Assembly: GCA_018262095.1 (NCBI GenBank) | Contig: JAGTRW010000037.1 | Coordinates: 1 to 39,906, forward strand | DNA: 39,906 nt | Reading direction: 5' to 3' | Source of the DNA: Pseudomonadota bacterium | GTDB lineage: Bacteria; Pseudomonadota; Gammaproteobacteria; Burkholderiales; Rhodocyclaceae | In this document: positions 28,664 through 36,299 of the stretch, piece after piece | How positions within the stretch are numbered: the stretch's first letter is position 1 | How the letters are laid out: each line of letters opens with the position of its first letter | Program-made: the position numbers and the translations under genes | Notes under the pieces: generated by a model | Databases searched by the model: none | What the model was told of the DNA's origin: nothing | The model's input: the letters and a program-made list of their open reading frames with translations, nothing else

Positions 28664-30313
28664 GTGGCGTTGAGTAATTCGGGCGCGTTGAGCGGACGCG
28701 GCTCCTTGCTTTTCTGGTTTGCTTTCGTCGTTTTCTGGTTCGCGACGCTGAGCCAGCGCGCGCTGATTTCGCCCGACGAAGGCCGCTACGCGATGTTGTC
28801 TCTGGCCATGCTGCAGTCCGGCGACTGGATCACGCCGCGCCTCAACGGCATCCTCTATTTTGAGAAACCGGCGCTGCAGTACTGGATGGGCGCGATCAGT
28901 TTCATGGCCTTCGGCATCAACGAATTCGCCGCGCGCTTCTGGCCCGCGCTGACCGGCATCCTCGCCGTGCTGGCGGTCGGGGTGACTGCGCGCCGCCTGT
29001 GGGGCTGCGGTCAGTACGCCGCGCTGGTGATGGCCGGTTCGACGTGGGTAGTCGCCAACAGTCATTTCCTGACGCTCGACATGGGCGTGACTTTTTTCCT
29101 GACGCTCACGCTGTGCGCCTTCCTGTGGGCGCAGCACGATGGCGCTTCGCGTCTCGAGCGGCGTTACGCGATGTGGCTGGCGTGGGCGGCGATGGCCGGC
29201 GCGACGCTGTCCAAGGGACTGATCGGGCTGCTGATTCCCGGCTGCACGCTGGTGCTCTACAGTCTGGTCTGCTGGCAATGGGTCGTCTGGCGGCGCATGC
29301 AATGGCTGGCGGGGATCGGCATTTTCCTGGTTCTGGCGGTGCCGTGGTTCTGGCTGGTTGCCGAGCGCAATCCGGGTTTTGCGCACTTTTTCTTCATCCA
29401 CGAGCATTTTCAGCGCTTCCTGACCAACGAGGCGCGCCGCGAAGGGCCGTTCTGGTATTTCGTTCCGATCCTGTTGATCGGCTTCCTGCCGTGGACCTCG
29501 CTGTTGCCGCGCCTGGCGAGCGACGCCTGGCCGCGCCGAGCGGGCGCACAATTTCAGGCCGAGCGCTTTGCGCTGATCTGGGCGTTCTTCGTCTTTGCCT
29601 TCTTCAGCAAATCGAATTCCAAGCTGCCGTCGTACATCCTGCCGATGTTTCCGGCGCTGGCCTTGATGCTCGGCCAGACGCTGTCGCGCATCAGCCCGCG
29701 CGAACTCAAAAAGCATTTGTGCTTGCCGATGGTGGTCTGGGGGCTGCTCGCCTGCGCCTACCCGTTTGTCGGTCAGTTCGCTTCCGAGGACTTGCCGCTC
29801 TCGGCGTTGCAGCACATGGCCGTTTATCTGGCGGTCGGCGGCGGCGGTTTCGTGCTCTGCGCGCTGCTCGCCTGGCATTTCCTCTCGCGCGGCAAGGCCC
29901 TGTCTGCTATCATGCTGCTCGCTGCAGGCGGCCTGTGGAGCGTCTCGCTGGCCTGCATCGGCCACGATCCCTTCGGTCAGTCCAAGAGCAGCAAGGCGCT
30001 GGTCGAAAAGCTCAGCGGCGAACTGTGGCCGGATAGCGAAATTTTTTCAGTGCGCATGTATGAACAGACCTTCCCGTTTTATTTGCGGCGACCGGTGATC
30101 CAGGTCGATTATCAGGACGAGTTCGCATTCGGTCAGCAGGCCGAACCGGATCGCGCGATCGCGACGCTTCCCGAATTCGTCTTGCGCTGGCAGGCGGCGC
30201 CGCACGCCATGGCGATGCTCGACGAGCAGACCTTCAATGAATTGCAGCAGCAAGGGGTAACGATGAAACCGGTCTTTCGCGATGATCTGCGCATGGTGGT
30301 GGTCAAGCCATGA
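28664..30313 (+). CDS. arnT: ArnT-like lipid A L-Ara4N transferase (GT83, PMT family)
   Basis: Inner-membrane glycosyltransferase that moves 4-amino-4-deoxy-L-arabinose from undecaprenyl phosphate to lipid A on the periplasmic side, conferring resistance to cationic peptides. The 549-residue length equals E. coli ArnT (550). The chain has a first periplasmic loop with SPDEGRYAMLSLAML, whose acidic pair is the catalytic region of PMT-like enzymes. About 12 hydrophobic helices follow, including GATLSKGLIGLLIPG and FFSKSNSKLPSYILPMFPAL, then a soluble C-terminal domain. The start is a GTG at 28664 (translated MALSNSGALS), and the ribosome site is not clear. The stop overlaps the SMR gene by four bases. 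Operon context strongly supports ArnT over other PMT homologues. Confidence 0.88.
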   Translation: MALSNSGALSGRGSLLFWFAFVVFWFATLSQRALISPDEGRYAMLSLAMLQSGDWITPRLNGILYFEKPALQYWMGAISFMAFGINEFAARFWPALTGILAVLAVGVTARRLWGCGQYAALVMAGSTWVVANSHFLTLDMGVTFFLTLTLCAFLWAQHDGASRLERRYAMWLAWAAMAGATLSKGLIGLLIPGCTLVLYSLVCWQWVVWRRMQWLAGIGIFLVLAVPWFWLVAERNPGFAHFFFIHEHFQRFLTNEARREGPFWYFVPILLIGFLPWTSLLPRLASDAWPRRAGAQFQAERFALIWAFFVFAFFSKSNSKLPSYILPMFPALALMLGQTLSRISPRELKKHLCLPMVVWGLLACAYPFVGQFASEDLPLSALQHMAVYLAVGGGGFVLCALLAWHFLSRGKALSAIMLLAAGGLWSVSLACIGHDPFGQSKSSKALVEKLSGELWPDSEIFSVRMYEQTFPFYLRRPVIQVDYQDEFAFGQQAEPDRAIATLPEFVLRWQAAPHAMAMLDEQTFNELQQQGVTMKPVFRDDLRMVVVKP

Positions 30314-30681
30314 AGCTCATCGAATTTTCGCTGGTGCTGTTCGGTGTGTTGCTCAACGCCTTTGCCCAGTTGTTGCTCAAGGCCGGCGTTCGCCAGCTTG
30401 GGCATTTCGATTTTTCGCTGGCCAATGCCTGGCCGGTCGCCAGCACGCTGGCGACCAACTGGCCGATCATCGGCGGTTTGAGTTGCTACGTCGTTAGCGT
30501 CGTCGTCTGGATCCTGGCGCTGTCGCGCGTCGAGGTCAGCATCGCCTATCCGATGCTGTCGATCGGCTACGTGGTCAATGCCGGGCTGGCCTGGTATCTG
30601 TTCGATGAAGCCGTGGGTCCGCAGCGTCTGGCGGGAATTGCCGTGATTATCATCGGCGTCGTTATTGTTGCGAGAAGCTGA
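30310..30681 (+). CDS. SMR-family flippase subunit (ArnE/ArnF-like)
   Basis: Small four-helix inner-membrane protein of 123 residues, likely to flip undecaprenyl-phosphate-L-Ara4N to the periplasmic face. The helices are about residues 3-22, 40-62, 68-88 and 98-121. The first contains FAQLLLKAGV and the third SIAYPMLSIGYVVNAGLAW, a signature of the EmrE/ArnE/ArnF family. E. coli uses two such proteins, ArnE and ArnF; here a single gene is present and could act as a homodimer. It overlaps arnT by four bases and is followed by arnB after four bases. I do not try to decide between ArnE and ArnF. Confidence 0.82.
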   Translation: MKLIEFSLVLFGVLLNAFAQLLLKAGVRQLGHFDFSLANAWPVASTLATNWPIIGGLSCYVVSVVVWILALSRVEVSIAYPMLSIGYVVNAGLAWYLFDEAVGPQRLAGIAVIIIGVVIVARS

Positions 30682-30685
30682 ACTG

Positions 30686-31810
30686 ATGGACATTCTTCCT
30701 TTTACCCGGCCTGCGATCGATGAGGAAACCATCGCCGCGGTCGCCGATGTATTGCGCTCCGGCTGGCTCACCACCGGACCCAAATGCCGCGAGCTCGAAG
30801 CGGCGCTGTCGCAGCGCGCCGGCGGGCGGCCAGTCAGACTGGTCAGTTCGGCGACCGCCGCGCTCGAGTTCGCGCTGCGCATCGCCGACATCGGCCCCGG
30901 CGACGAAGTGATCACCACCTCGCTGTCGTGGGTCGCGACGTCCAACGTGATTCTTGCGGTCGGCGCGACGCCGGTGTTCATCGACATCGATCCGGCGACG
31001 CGACTGATCGACCTCACGCTGGTCGATGCGGCAGTGAGCGCGCGAACGCGAGCGATCATCCCGGTCGACCTCGCCGGTTTTCCGGTCGATCGCGATGCAC
31101 TCTATGCGCTCGCCGCCAAGCACAAGCTGCGCGTCATCGAAGACGCCGCGCAGTCGCAGGGCAGCCTGTGGAACGGCCGCGAGCTCGGCAGTTTCGGCGA
31201 TCTCACCGCTTTGTCTTTCCACCCCAACAAGAACATGACCACCGGCGAAGGCGGTTGCCTGGTGATGAACAGTGAAGAAGAAGCGAGCCGCTTTGAAAAG
31301 CTGCGGCTGCAGGGCGTCTCGCGCCTGCCGGACGGCACCTACGACTGCGACGTGCTGGGCGGCAAGGCCAACCTCACCGACATCGCCGCCGCCATCGGCC
31401 TCGGCCAGATCAAACGTCTCGACGCTTTCAACGCGCGTCGGCGCGAACTCGCTCGCCTCTATTTTCCGCTGCTCGCCGGCTTGCCGCTCGACCTGCCGCC
31501 GGCCGACTTTGTGAACAGCAACTGGCACATGTTCCAGGTGTTGCTGCCGCCGAGCCTCGCCGGCCAGCGCGCCGAAGTGATTCGCCTGATGCGCGAGGCG
31601 GGTTTCGCGCTGGGAATCCACTACCCGGCGATCCACCTGACGACGCTCTACCGCCAGCAGGCGCTGGTGGCTGCGCTGCCGCATACCGAGTCGGTCGCCT
31701 CGCGCATCCTGACGCTGCCGCTGTTTCCGGCGATGGCCGATGCTGACGTCGGTCGCGTCGCCAGCGCGCTGCGCCAGGTGCTGCGCGATCTCGGCGCGGA
31801 GGTCGCATGA
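30686..31810 (+). CDS. arnB: UDP-4-amino-4-deoxy-L-arabinose aminotransferase
   Basis: PLP enzyme of the DegT/DnrJ/EryC1 family that transaminates UDP-L-Ara4O to UDP-L-Ara4N in the cytosol. The 374-residue chain opens with ILPFTRPAIDEETI and SGWLTTGPK, almost as in E. coli ArnB. It continues with DEVITTSLSWVATSNVI, IIPVDLAGFP, VIEDAAQSQG and FHPNKNMTTGEGG. The last contains the Schiff-base Lys182. LTDIAAAIGLGQ and a C-terminal SRILTLPLFPAMADADV complete the fold. ATG 30686 (MDILPFTRPA) is preferred; the seven-codon upstream extension has no support. It overlaps arnC by four bases (ATGA). Confidence 0.94.
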   Translation: MDILPFTRPAIDEETIAAVADVLRSGWLTTGPKCRELEAALSQRAGGRPVRLVSSATAALEFALRIADIGPGDEVITTSLSWVATSNVILAVGATPVFIDIDPATRLIDLTLVDAAVSARTRAIIPVDLAGFPVDRDALYALAAKHKLRVIEDAAQSQGSLWNGRELGSFGDLTALSFHPNKNMTTGEGGCLVMNSEEEASRFEKLRLQGVSRLPDGTYDCDVLGGKANLTDIAAAIGLGQIKRLDAFNARRRELARLYFPLLAGLPLDLPPADFVNSNWHMFQVLLPPSLAGQRAEVIRLMREAGFALGIHYPAIHLTTLYRQQALVAALPHTESVASRILTLPLFPAMADADVGRVASALRQVLRDLGAEVA

Positions 31811-32760
31811 GCGCTCCAGAAGTCTCGGTGGTGATCCCGGTCTACAACGAGGAGGCGACGCTGCCCACGCTGTTCGCGCGGCTTTACGCGGCGCTCGACG
31901 CGCTCGGACGAAGCTACGAAGTGATCTTCATCAACGACGGCAGCCGCGACAAGTCGGCGGCGATCCTCTCGGCGCAGTACCAAGCGCGCCCTGAAGTGAC
32001 GCGAGTGATCCTGTTCAACGGCAACTTCGGCCAGCACCGCGCGATCCTCGCCGGTTTTGCGCATGCGCGCGGGCAGTGCGTCATGACGCTCGACGCCGAC
32101 CTGCAGAATCCACCCGAGGACCTGCATCTGCTGCTCGAGCAGATGGATCTGGGTTTCGACTACGTCGGCTCGATCCGTCGCCTGCGTCACGACAGCTGGT
32201 GGCGCGGCGCAGCGAGCCGCGCGATGAACCGCCTGCGCGAGCGCATCACGCGCATCCAGATGACCGACCAGGGCTGCATGATGCGCGCCTACAGCCGGCG
32301 AATCATCGACACCATCAACCAGTGCAACGAGATGAACACTTTCATCCCGGCGCTCGCCTATTCGTTCGCGCAGAATCCGACCGAGGTGATCATCGGCCAC
32401 GAAGAGCGTCACGCCGGCGAATCGAAATACTCGCTCTACAGCCTGATCAGGCTAAATTTCGACCTGATGACCGGTTTCTCGCTGGTGCCGCTGCAGTTCT
32501 TCTCGATGCTCGGCATGTTCATTTCGCTCGGTTCGGGCCTGCTCGTCGTCTTTCTGGTGCTGCGCCGGCTGATTCACGGTCCCGAGGTCGAGGGCGTGTT
32601 CACGCTGTTCGCGATCGTCTTCTTCCTGCTCGGCATCGCGCTGTTCGGCATCGGCATGCTCGGCGAATACATCGGGCGGATCTACCAGGAGGTGCGCCAT
32701 CGTCCGCGCTACCTGATCGCCGCGATCCTCGAGCAGCCGGCTGAGGAGCGCGCGTCATGA
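31807..32760 (+). CDS. arnC: Undecaprenyl-phosphate 4-deoxy-4-formamido-L-arabinose transferase
   Basis: GT2 membrane-associated glycosyltransferase that puts L-Ara4FN on undecaprenyl phosphate. The 317-residue protein has an N-terminal GT-A domain (SVVIPVYNEEATL, FINDGSRDKS, ILFNGNFGQHRAILAGF, TLDADLQNPPEDL). The middle carries TDQGCMMRAYSRRI and the FIPALAYSFAQNP block typical of ArnC. Two C-terminal transmembrane helices (QFFSMLGMFISLGSGLLVV, FTLFAIVFFLLGIALFGIG) are followed by GEYIGRIYQEVRHRPRYL. It overlaps both neighbours by four bases. In Enterobacteriaceae arnC follows arnB, as here. Neither the fold nor the context leaves much doubt. Confidence 0.95.
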   Translation: MSAPEVSVVIPVYNEEATLPTLFARLYAALDALGRSYEVIFINDGSRDKSAAILSAQYQARPEVTRVILFNGNFGQHRAILAGFAHARGQCVMTLDADLQNPPEDLHLLLEQMDLGFDYVGSIRRLRHDSWWRGAASRAMNRLRERITRIQMTDQGCMMRAYSRRIIDTINQCNEMNTFIPALAYSFAQNPTEVIIGHEERHAGESKYSLYSLIRLNFDLMTGFSLVPLQFFSMLGMFISLGSGLLVVFLVLRRLIHGPEVEGVFTLFAIVFFLLGIALFGIGMLGEYIGRIYQEVRHRPRYLIAAILEQPAEERAS

Positions 32761-33671
32761 GCTGCGCCGTCGCTAGTGCTGTTGTCTTCGCCTATCACAA
32801 CGTTGGCGTCCGCTGCCTCTCGGTGCTGCTCGCCGGCGGCGTCGACGTCAAGCTGGTGGTGACGCACGAGGACAATCCGGCCGAAGAGATCTGGTTCGCT
32901 TCGGTGCGCCAGCTGTGCATCGACCACGGCATTCCGGTGATCACCCCGGCCAACCCGAACACCCCCGAGGTCGAAGCGCTGGTCGCCGCCGCCAACGCCG
33001 ATTTCCTGTTCAGCTTCTATTACCGCAACATGCTCAAGGCGCCGCTGCTCCAATCGGTGCGGCGCGGCGCCTACAATATGCACGGCTCGCTGCTGCCCGC
33101 CTACCGCGGGCGGGTGCCGGTCAATTGGGCGATCATCAACGGTGAGAGCGAAACCGGCGCCACCTTGCACCAGATGAACGTCAAGCCCGACAACGGCGCC
33201 ATCGTCGACCAGTTTGCCGTCCCCATCCTGCCCGACGATTCTGCGCACGACGTCTTCGTCAAGGTCGTCGTCGCCGCCGAACTGTGCCTCTATCGCACGC
33301 TGCCGCAACTGCTCGCCGGGACCGCGCCGCATCGTCAGCAGGACCTGTCGCAAGGCGCCTATTTCGGCGGTCGCTGCGCCGAGGACGGACGCATCGACTG
33401 GCAACAGAACGCGCGCCAGATCCACAATCTGGTGCGCGCGGTGACTCGCCCGTATCCGGGCGCTTTTGCCGATCTGCCGGCCGGTCGCCTGCTGCTGTGG
33501 CGAACGCGCGTGCTCGCTGATGCCGGTGTCAGCGCCGAGCGCGGCATGCTGCGCGCGCGCGCCGGCCGCCTTGAAGTCCACCCTGCGGGCGGCGGCGTCC
33601 TGCAGGTGCTCGACGCCGAACTCGCGGGTTCGCCGTTGAACGTCGCTGACGGTCTGGAGTTGCCGTTGTAG
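32757..33671 (+). CDS. arnA: UDP-L-Ara4N formyltransferase (ArnA N-terminal domain as a separate gene)
   Basis: Formylates UDP-L-Ara4N using N10-formyltetrahydrofolate. The 304-residue protein corresponds to residues 1-304 of E. coli ArnA. The catalytic triad is visible as Asn107 and His109 (NMHGSLLPAYRGRVPVNW) and Asp145 (NVKPDNGAIVDQ), each shifted by five from E. coli Asn102, His104 and Asp140. The C-terminal OB-like domain has RIDWQQNARQIHNLVRAVTRPYPGAF. The protein ends at LELPL and a stop codon, without the decarboxylase half. That half is encoded by the next gene, so ArnA is split here. The start overlaps arnC by four bases. Confidence 0.93.
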   Translation: MSCAVASAVVFAYHNVGVRCLSVLLAGGVDVKLVVTHEDNPAEEIWFASVRQLCIDHGIPVITPANPNTPEVEALVAAANADFLFSFYYRNMLKAPLLQSVRRGAYNMHGSLLPAYRGRVPVNWAIINGESETGATLHQMNVKPDNGAIVDQFAVPILPDDSAHDVFVKVVVAAELCLYRTLPQLLAGTAPHRQQDLSQGAYFGGRCAEDGRIDWQQNARQIHNLVRAVTRPYPGAFADLPAGRLLLWRTRVLADAGVSAERGMLRARAGRLEVHPAGGGVLQVLDAELAGSPLNVADGLELPL

Positions 33672-33685
33672 ACTGCAAATCTGAA

Positions 33686-33776
33686 TTAACCACGAAGTTC
33701 ACGAAGGATACGAAGAACGGCAATAAATTGAATTAGCGGATGATTTGACGCCTCTCTTCGTGCCCTTTGTGGTTTA
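33686..33776. repeat. Paired intergenic inverted repeat, CACGAAG variant (copy 4)
   Basis: Left arm from 33686 (TTAACCACGAAGTTCACGAA) and right arm ending at 33776 (CTTCGTGCCCTTTGTGGTTT) are inverted, imperfect copies. They have the same 9-base unit spacing as the CACGGCG elements but with CACGAAG as the unit core. The central region is AT-rich and about 45 bases long. The element occupies the gap between the two halves of ArnA inside the arn operon. Confidence 0.82.
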
Positions 33777-33807
33777 GCTGTTTTTTTTACTATTACTGGA
33801 TATCCTC

Positions 33808-34851
33808 ATGAAAAAAGTCCTGATTCTCGGTGTCAACGGCTTCATCGGCCACCACCTGACCAAGCGCATCCTGGAGACGACCGACTGGGACGTTTTCGGC
33901 ATGGATATGTTCGCCGACAAGCTCGGCGAGTTCTCCGGCAACCCGCGCTTTCACTTCTTCGAAGGCGACATCATGATCAACCAGGAGTGGATCGAGTACC
34001 ACGTCAAGAAATGCGACGTGGTGCTGCCGCTGGTCGCCATCGCCACGCCGGCGACCTACGTGCAGTCGCCGCTGTCGGTCTTCCAGCTCGATTTCGAAGC
34101 CAACCTGCCGATCATCAAGTGGTGCGTCAAGTACAAGAAGCACGTCGTCTTCCCGTCGACGTCCGAAGTCTATGGCATGTGCAAGGACGAGCAATTTGAC
34201 CCGGAGAACTCCGAGCTGATCTACGGCCCGATCAACAAGCCGCGCTGGATCTACGCCTGTTCGAAGCAGCTGCTCGACCGCGTGATCGCCGCCTACGGCC
34301 AGCAGGAAGGCCTCAAATACACGCTGTTCCGCCCGTTCAACTGGATCGGCAGCGGCCTCGATTCGATCCACACCAAGAAGGAAGGGTCGAGCCGCGTGAT
34401 CACGCAATTCTTCGGCCACATCGTTCGCGGCGAGCCGATCAAGCTGGTCGACGGTGGAAGCCAGAAGCGCGCCTTCACCTATATCGACGATGGCATCAGC
34501 GCGCTGATCAAGATCATCGAGAACAAGGATGACGTCGCCAGCGGCCAGATCTACAACATCGGCAACCCGAAGAACAATTATTCGGTGCGCGAGCTGGCGA
34601 CCATGATGCTCGAACTGGCCAAGGGCTACCCCGAGTACGCCGCTGGTCTGGCCAAGGTCAAAATCGTCGAGACGACGTCGGGCGAGTATTACGGCAAGGG
34701 CTATCAGGACGTGCAGAACCGCGTTCCGAAGATCGAGAACACCCAGCGCGACCTCGGCTGGGCGCCGACCATTACCATGGCCGACGCGCTCAAGGGGATC
34801 TTCGACTACTACCGCAGCCAGGTGGCGAACGCCAAGGACCTGGTTAACTAA
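33808..34851 (+). CDS. arnA: UDP-glucuronate decarboxylase (ArnA C-terminal domain as a separate gene)
   Basis: NAD-dependent extended short-chain dehydrogenase that oxidises and decarboxylates UDP-glucuronate to UDP-L-Ara4O. The 347-residue protein aligns from end to end with the C-terminal half of E. coli ArnA. It has LILGVNGFIGHHLT (NAD-binding GxxGxxG), WIEYHVKKCDVVLPLVAIAT, PSTSEVYGMC with the catalytic Ser119 and Glu120, RWIYACSKQLLDRV, FRPFNWIG, and YYGKGYQDVQNR with the equivalent of Arg619. Order in the operon is therefore formyltransferase first, as in the fused protein, but on separate genes. The gene is flanked on both sides by inverted repeat elements. GGATA before the ATG is a weak ribosome site. 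Confidence 0.95.
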   Translation: MKKVLILGVNGFIGHHLTKRILETTDWDVFGMDMFADKLGEFSGNPRFHFFEGDIMINQEWIEYHVKKCDVVLPLVAIATPATYVQSPLSVFQLDFEANLPIIKWCVKYKKHVVFPSTSEVYGMCKDEQFDPENSELIYGPINKPRWIYACSKQLLDRVIAAYGQQEGLKYTLFRPFNWIGSGLDSIHTKKEGSSRVITQFFGHIVRGEPIKLVDGGSQKRAFTYIDDGISALIKIIENKDDVASGQIYNIGNPKNNYSVRELATMMLELAKGYPEYAAGLAKVKIVETTSGEYYGKGYQDVQNRVPKIENTQRDLGWAPTITMADALKGIFDYYRSQVANAKDLVN

Positions 34852-34858
34852 AAGTCGA

Positions 34859-34987
34859 TTAACCACGGCGACACGGCGGCCACGGCGAATACCTTTTTGG
34901 GTTTCGATTATTCATCGGCAAGACGGAAGATAAAAACGATCTAGCACCTTGTCTTTTCGCCGTGTTCGTTGTGTTCGCCGTGGTTAA
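34859..34987. repeat. Paired intergenic inverted repeat of 9-bp CACGGCG units (copy 5)
   Basis: Left arm 34859-34890 (starting TTAACCACGGCGACACGG) and right arm 34953-34987 (ending TGTTCGCCGTGGTTAA) are inverted copies. The outermost TTAACCACGGCGA match is perfect, and the centre is about 60 bases. The element fills the gap between the arnA decarboxylase and arnD genes. Confidence 0.85.
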
Positions 34988-35002
34988 AGAATTTGGAATC
35001 AA

Positions 35003-35923
35003 ATGACCTCTAAGTTGCTTGCCCTCAAGATCGACGTCGATACCTGGCGCGGTACCCGCGAGGGCGTCCCGCGGCTACTCGAAATCCTCAAGCGTCATCA
35101 GGGCGGCGCGACCTTCCTGTTCAGCGTCGGCCCCGACCATACCGGCCGCGCGATCACTCGCGTCTTTCGCAAGGGCTTTCTGCAGAAGGTCTCGCGCACT
35201 TCGGTGGTCGAACATTACGGCTTGCGCACGCTGCTCTACGGCACGCTGTTGCCGGGACCCGACATCGGCCGGCGCGAAGCCGCGCTGCTGCGGCAGGTGC
35301 GTGATGCCGGCTACGAGGTCGGGATTCACTGCTGGGATCACATCCGCTGGCAGGATCACGTCGCCGCGCAGAGCGCCGAGTGGACGCGGCGCGAGATGCA
35401 AAGGGCCGCCAAGCGCTTCGAAGAGGTCTTCGGCTTTGCCGCGCGAACGCACGGTGCCGCCGGCTGGCAGATGAACGCGGCGGCGTACGACTGCGAGCGC
35501 GAGTTGGGCCTTCTCTACGCCTCAGACGGGCGCGGCAGCCACCCCTTCCTGCCGGTCGGCGACGACGGCCAGATCTGCGGCGTGCCGCAGTTGCCGACGA
35601 CGCTGCCGACGCTCGACGAACTGATCGGGATCGACGGCCTGACCGCCGACAACGTCGATCAGCACCTCTTGGCGCTGACCGCCGACGGCCAAGAGTCGCA
35701 GGTCTATACGCTGCACGCCGAGCTTGAAGGCATGCGTCTTGCCGAGACTTTCGAGCGGCTGCTCGCGGGCTGGCAGGCGCAGGGCTACCGCCTGGTCAGC
35801 TGCCGCGAACTGTACGACTCGCTCGACGTGTCGAGCCTGCCGCAGCATCGCGTGGTCTACGGCGAGATTCCCGGGCGCAGCGGTCAGCTGGCCTTGCAGG
35901 GGCCGCGCGCCGATCGGGCGTAA
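35003..35923 (+). CDS. arnD: 4-deoxy-4-formamido-L-arabinose-phosphoundecaprenol deformylase
   Basis: Membrane-associated deformylase of the polysaccharide deacetylase (NodB) fold. It removes the formyl group from undecaprenyl-phosphate-L-Ara4FN before transfer to lipid A. The 306-residue protein opens with ALKIDVDTWRG, whose Asp11 and Asp13 form the catalytic and metal site. VGIHCWDH follows, with His109 and His113. Also seen are SVGPDHTGRAI and THGAAGWQMN, hallmarks of ArnD rather than other deacetylases. It is the last gene of the arn operon. The preceding gap is occupied by a repeat element. After it lies a 376-base gene-free stretch. Confidence 0.94.
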   Translation: MTSKLLALKIDVDTWRGTREGVPRLLEILKRHQGGATFLFSVGPDHTGRAITRVFRKGFLQKVSRTSVVEHYGLRTLLYGTLLPGPDIGRREAALLRQVRDAGYEVGIHCWDHIRWQDHVAAQSAEWTRREMQRAAKRFEEVFGFAARTHGAAGWQMNAAAYDCERELGLLYASDGRGSHPFLPVGDDGQICGVPQLPTTLPTLDELIGIDGLTADNVDQHLLALTADGQESQVYTLHAELEGMRLAETFERLLAGWQAQGYRLVSCRELYDSLDVSSLPQHRVVYGEIPGRSGQLALQGPRADRA

Positions 35924-36299
35924 TCAGCACGATCGTACCGGCTGCCTCAACGCCGGGGCGTTTGCTGATCATTTTTGTTGCTCCCCGCTTTTTCGCTGGC
36001 CTGCCTGGGCGAGCTTGTGCCGTTGCGCGGCAAAGCCCCGCCGCGGGCTCGCCGGCTCACCTTCATTGCGCGCGTCGCGAGAAAACCTCAGCCCGGATCT
36101 CTTCCCGTCGAGCACCCCGGACGTCTTGCCGCCGCAAGCCTTGCGCCAAATCAAAAATCCCGACAAGAGCGCCGTGTCACGTGTTGACATCGCCGATCGT
36201 CGGGGACTAACGTTATCGCCGCACTCAATAGACCTAAAGGCACACCGCGGCGTGCGGCGAGGCCAGACTATCGCCCTTCTGTTATGAGTAAACTCCGCC
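35924..36299 (+). other. Gene-free stretch with a candidate sigma-70 promoter for the chemoreceptor
   Basis: No protein-coding signal fits here. The only thing I can point to is TTGACA at 36184-36189 and TAACGT at 36208-36213 with an 18-base spacer, about 90 bases before the chemoreceptor start; the -10 is a weak match. No sigma-28 (FliA) consensus is convincing. GC-rich short inverted patches exist, for example around 36036-36060, but none reads as a clear terminator. Confidence 0.35.

Noticed and set aside
33529-33723. Small open frame encoding a FVSFVNFVV-type peptide on the minus strand
   Set aside because: It is a translation of the CACGAAG repeat arm, a frequent source of spurious hypothetical proteins.
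36235-36263. Sigma-28 flagellar promoter before the chemoreceptor (CTAAAG with GCGGCGAG)
   Set aside because: Only about half of the -10 positions match GCCGATAA, so it is not better than chance in this GC-rich region.
35724-36287. Open frame of 187 codons across the end of arnD and the gene-free stretch
   Set aside because: It starts inside arnD in another frame, has no ribosome site or motif, and changes composition at the arnD stop.
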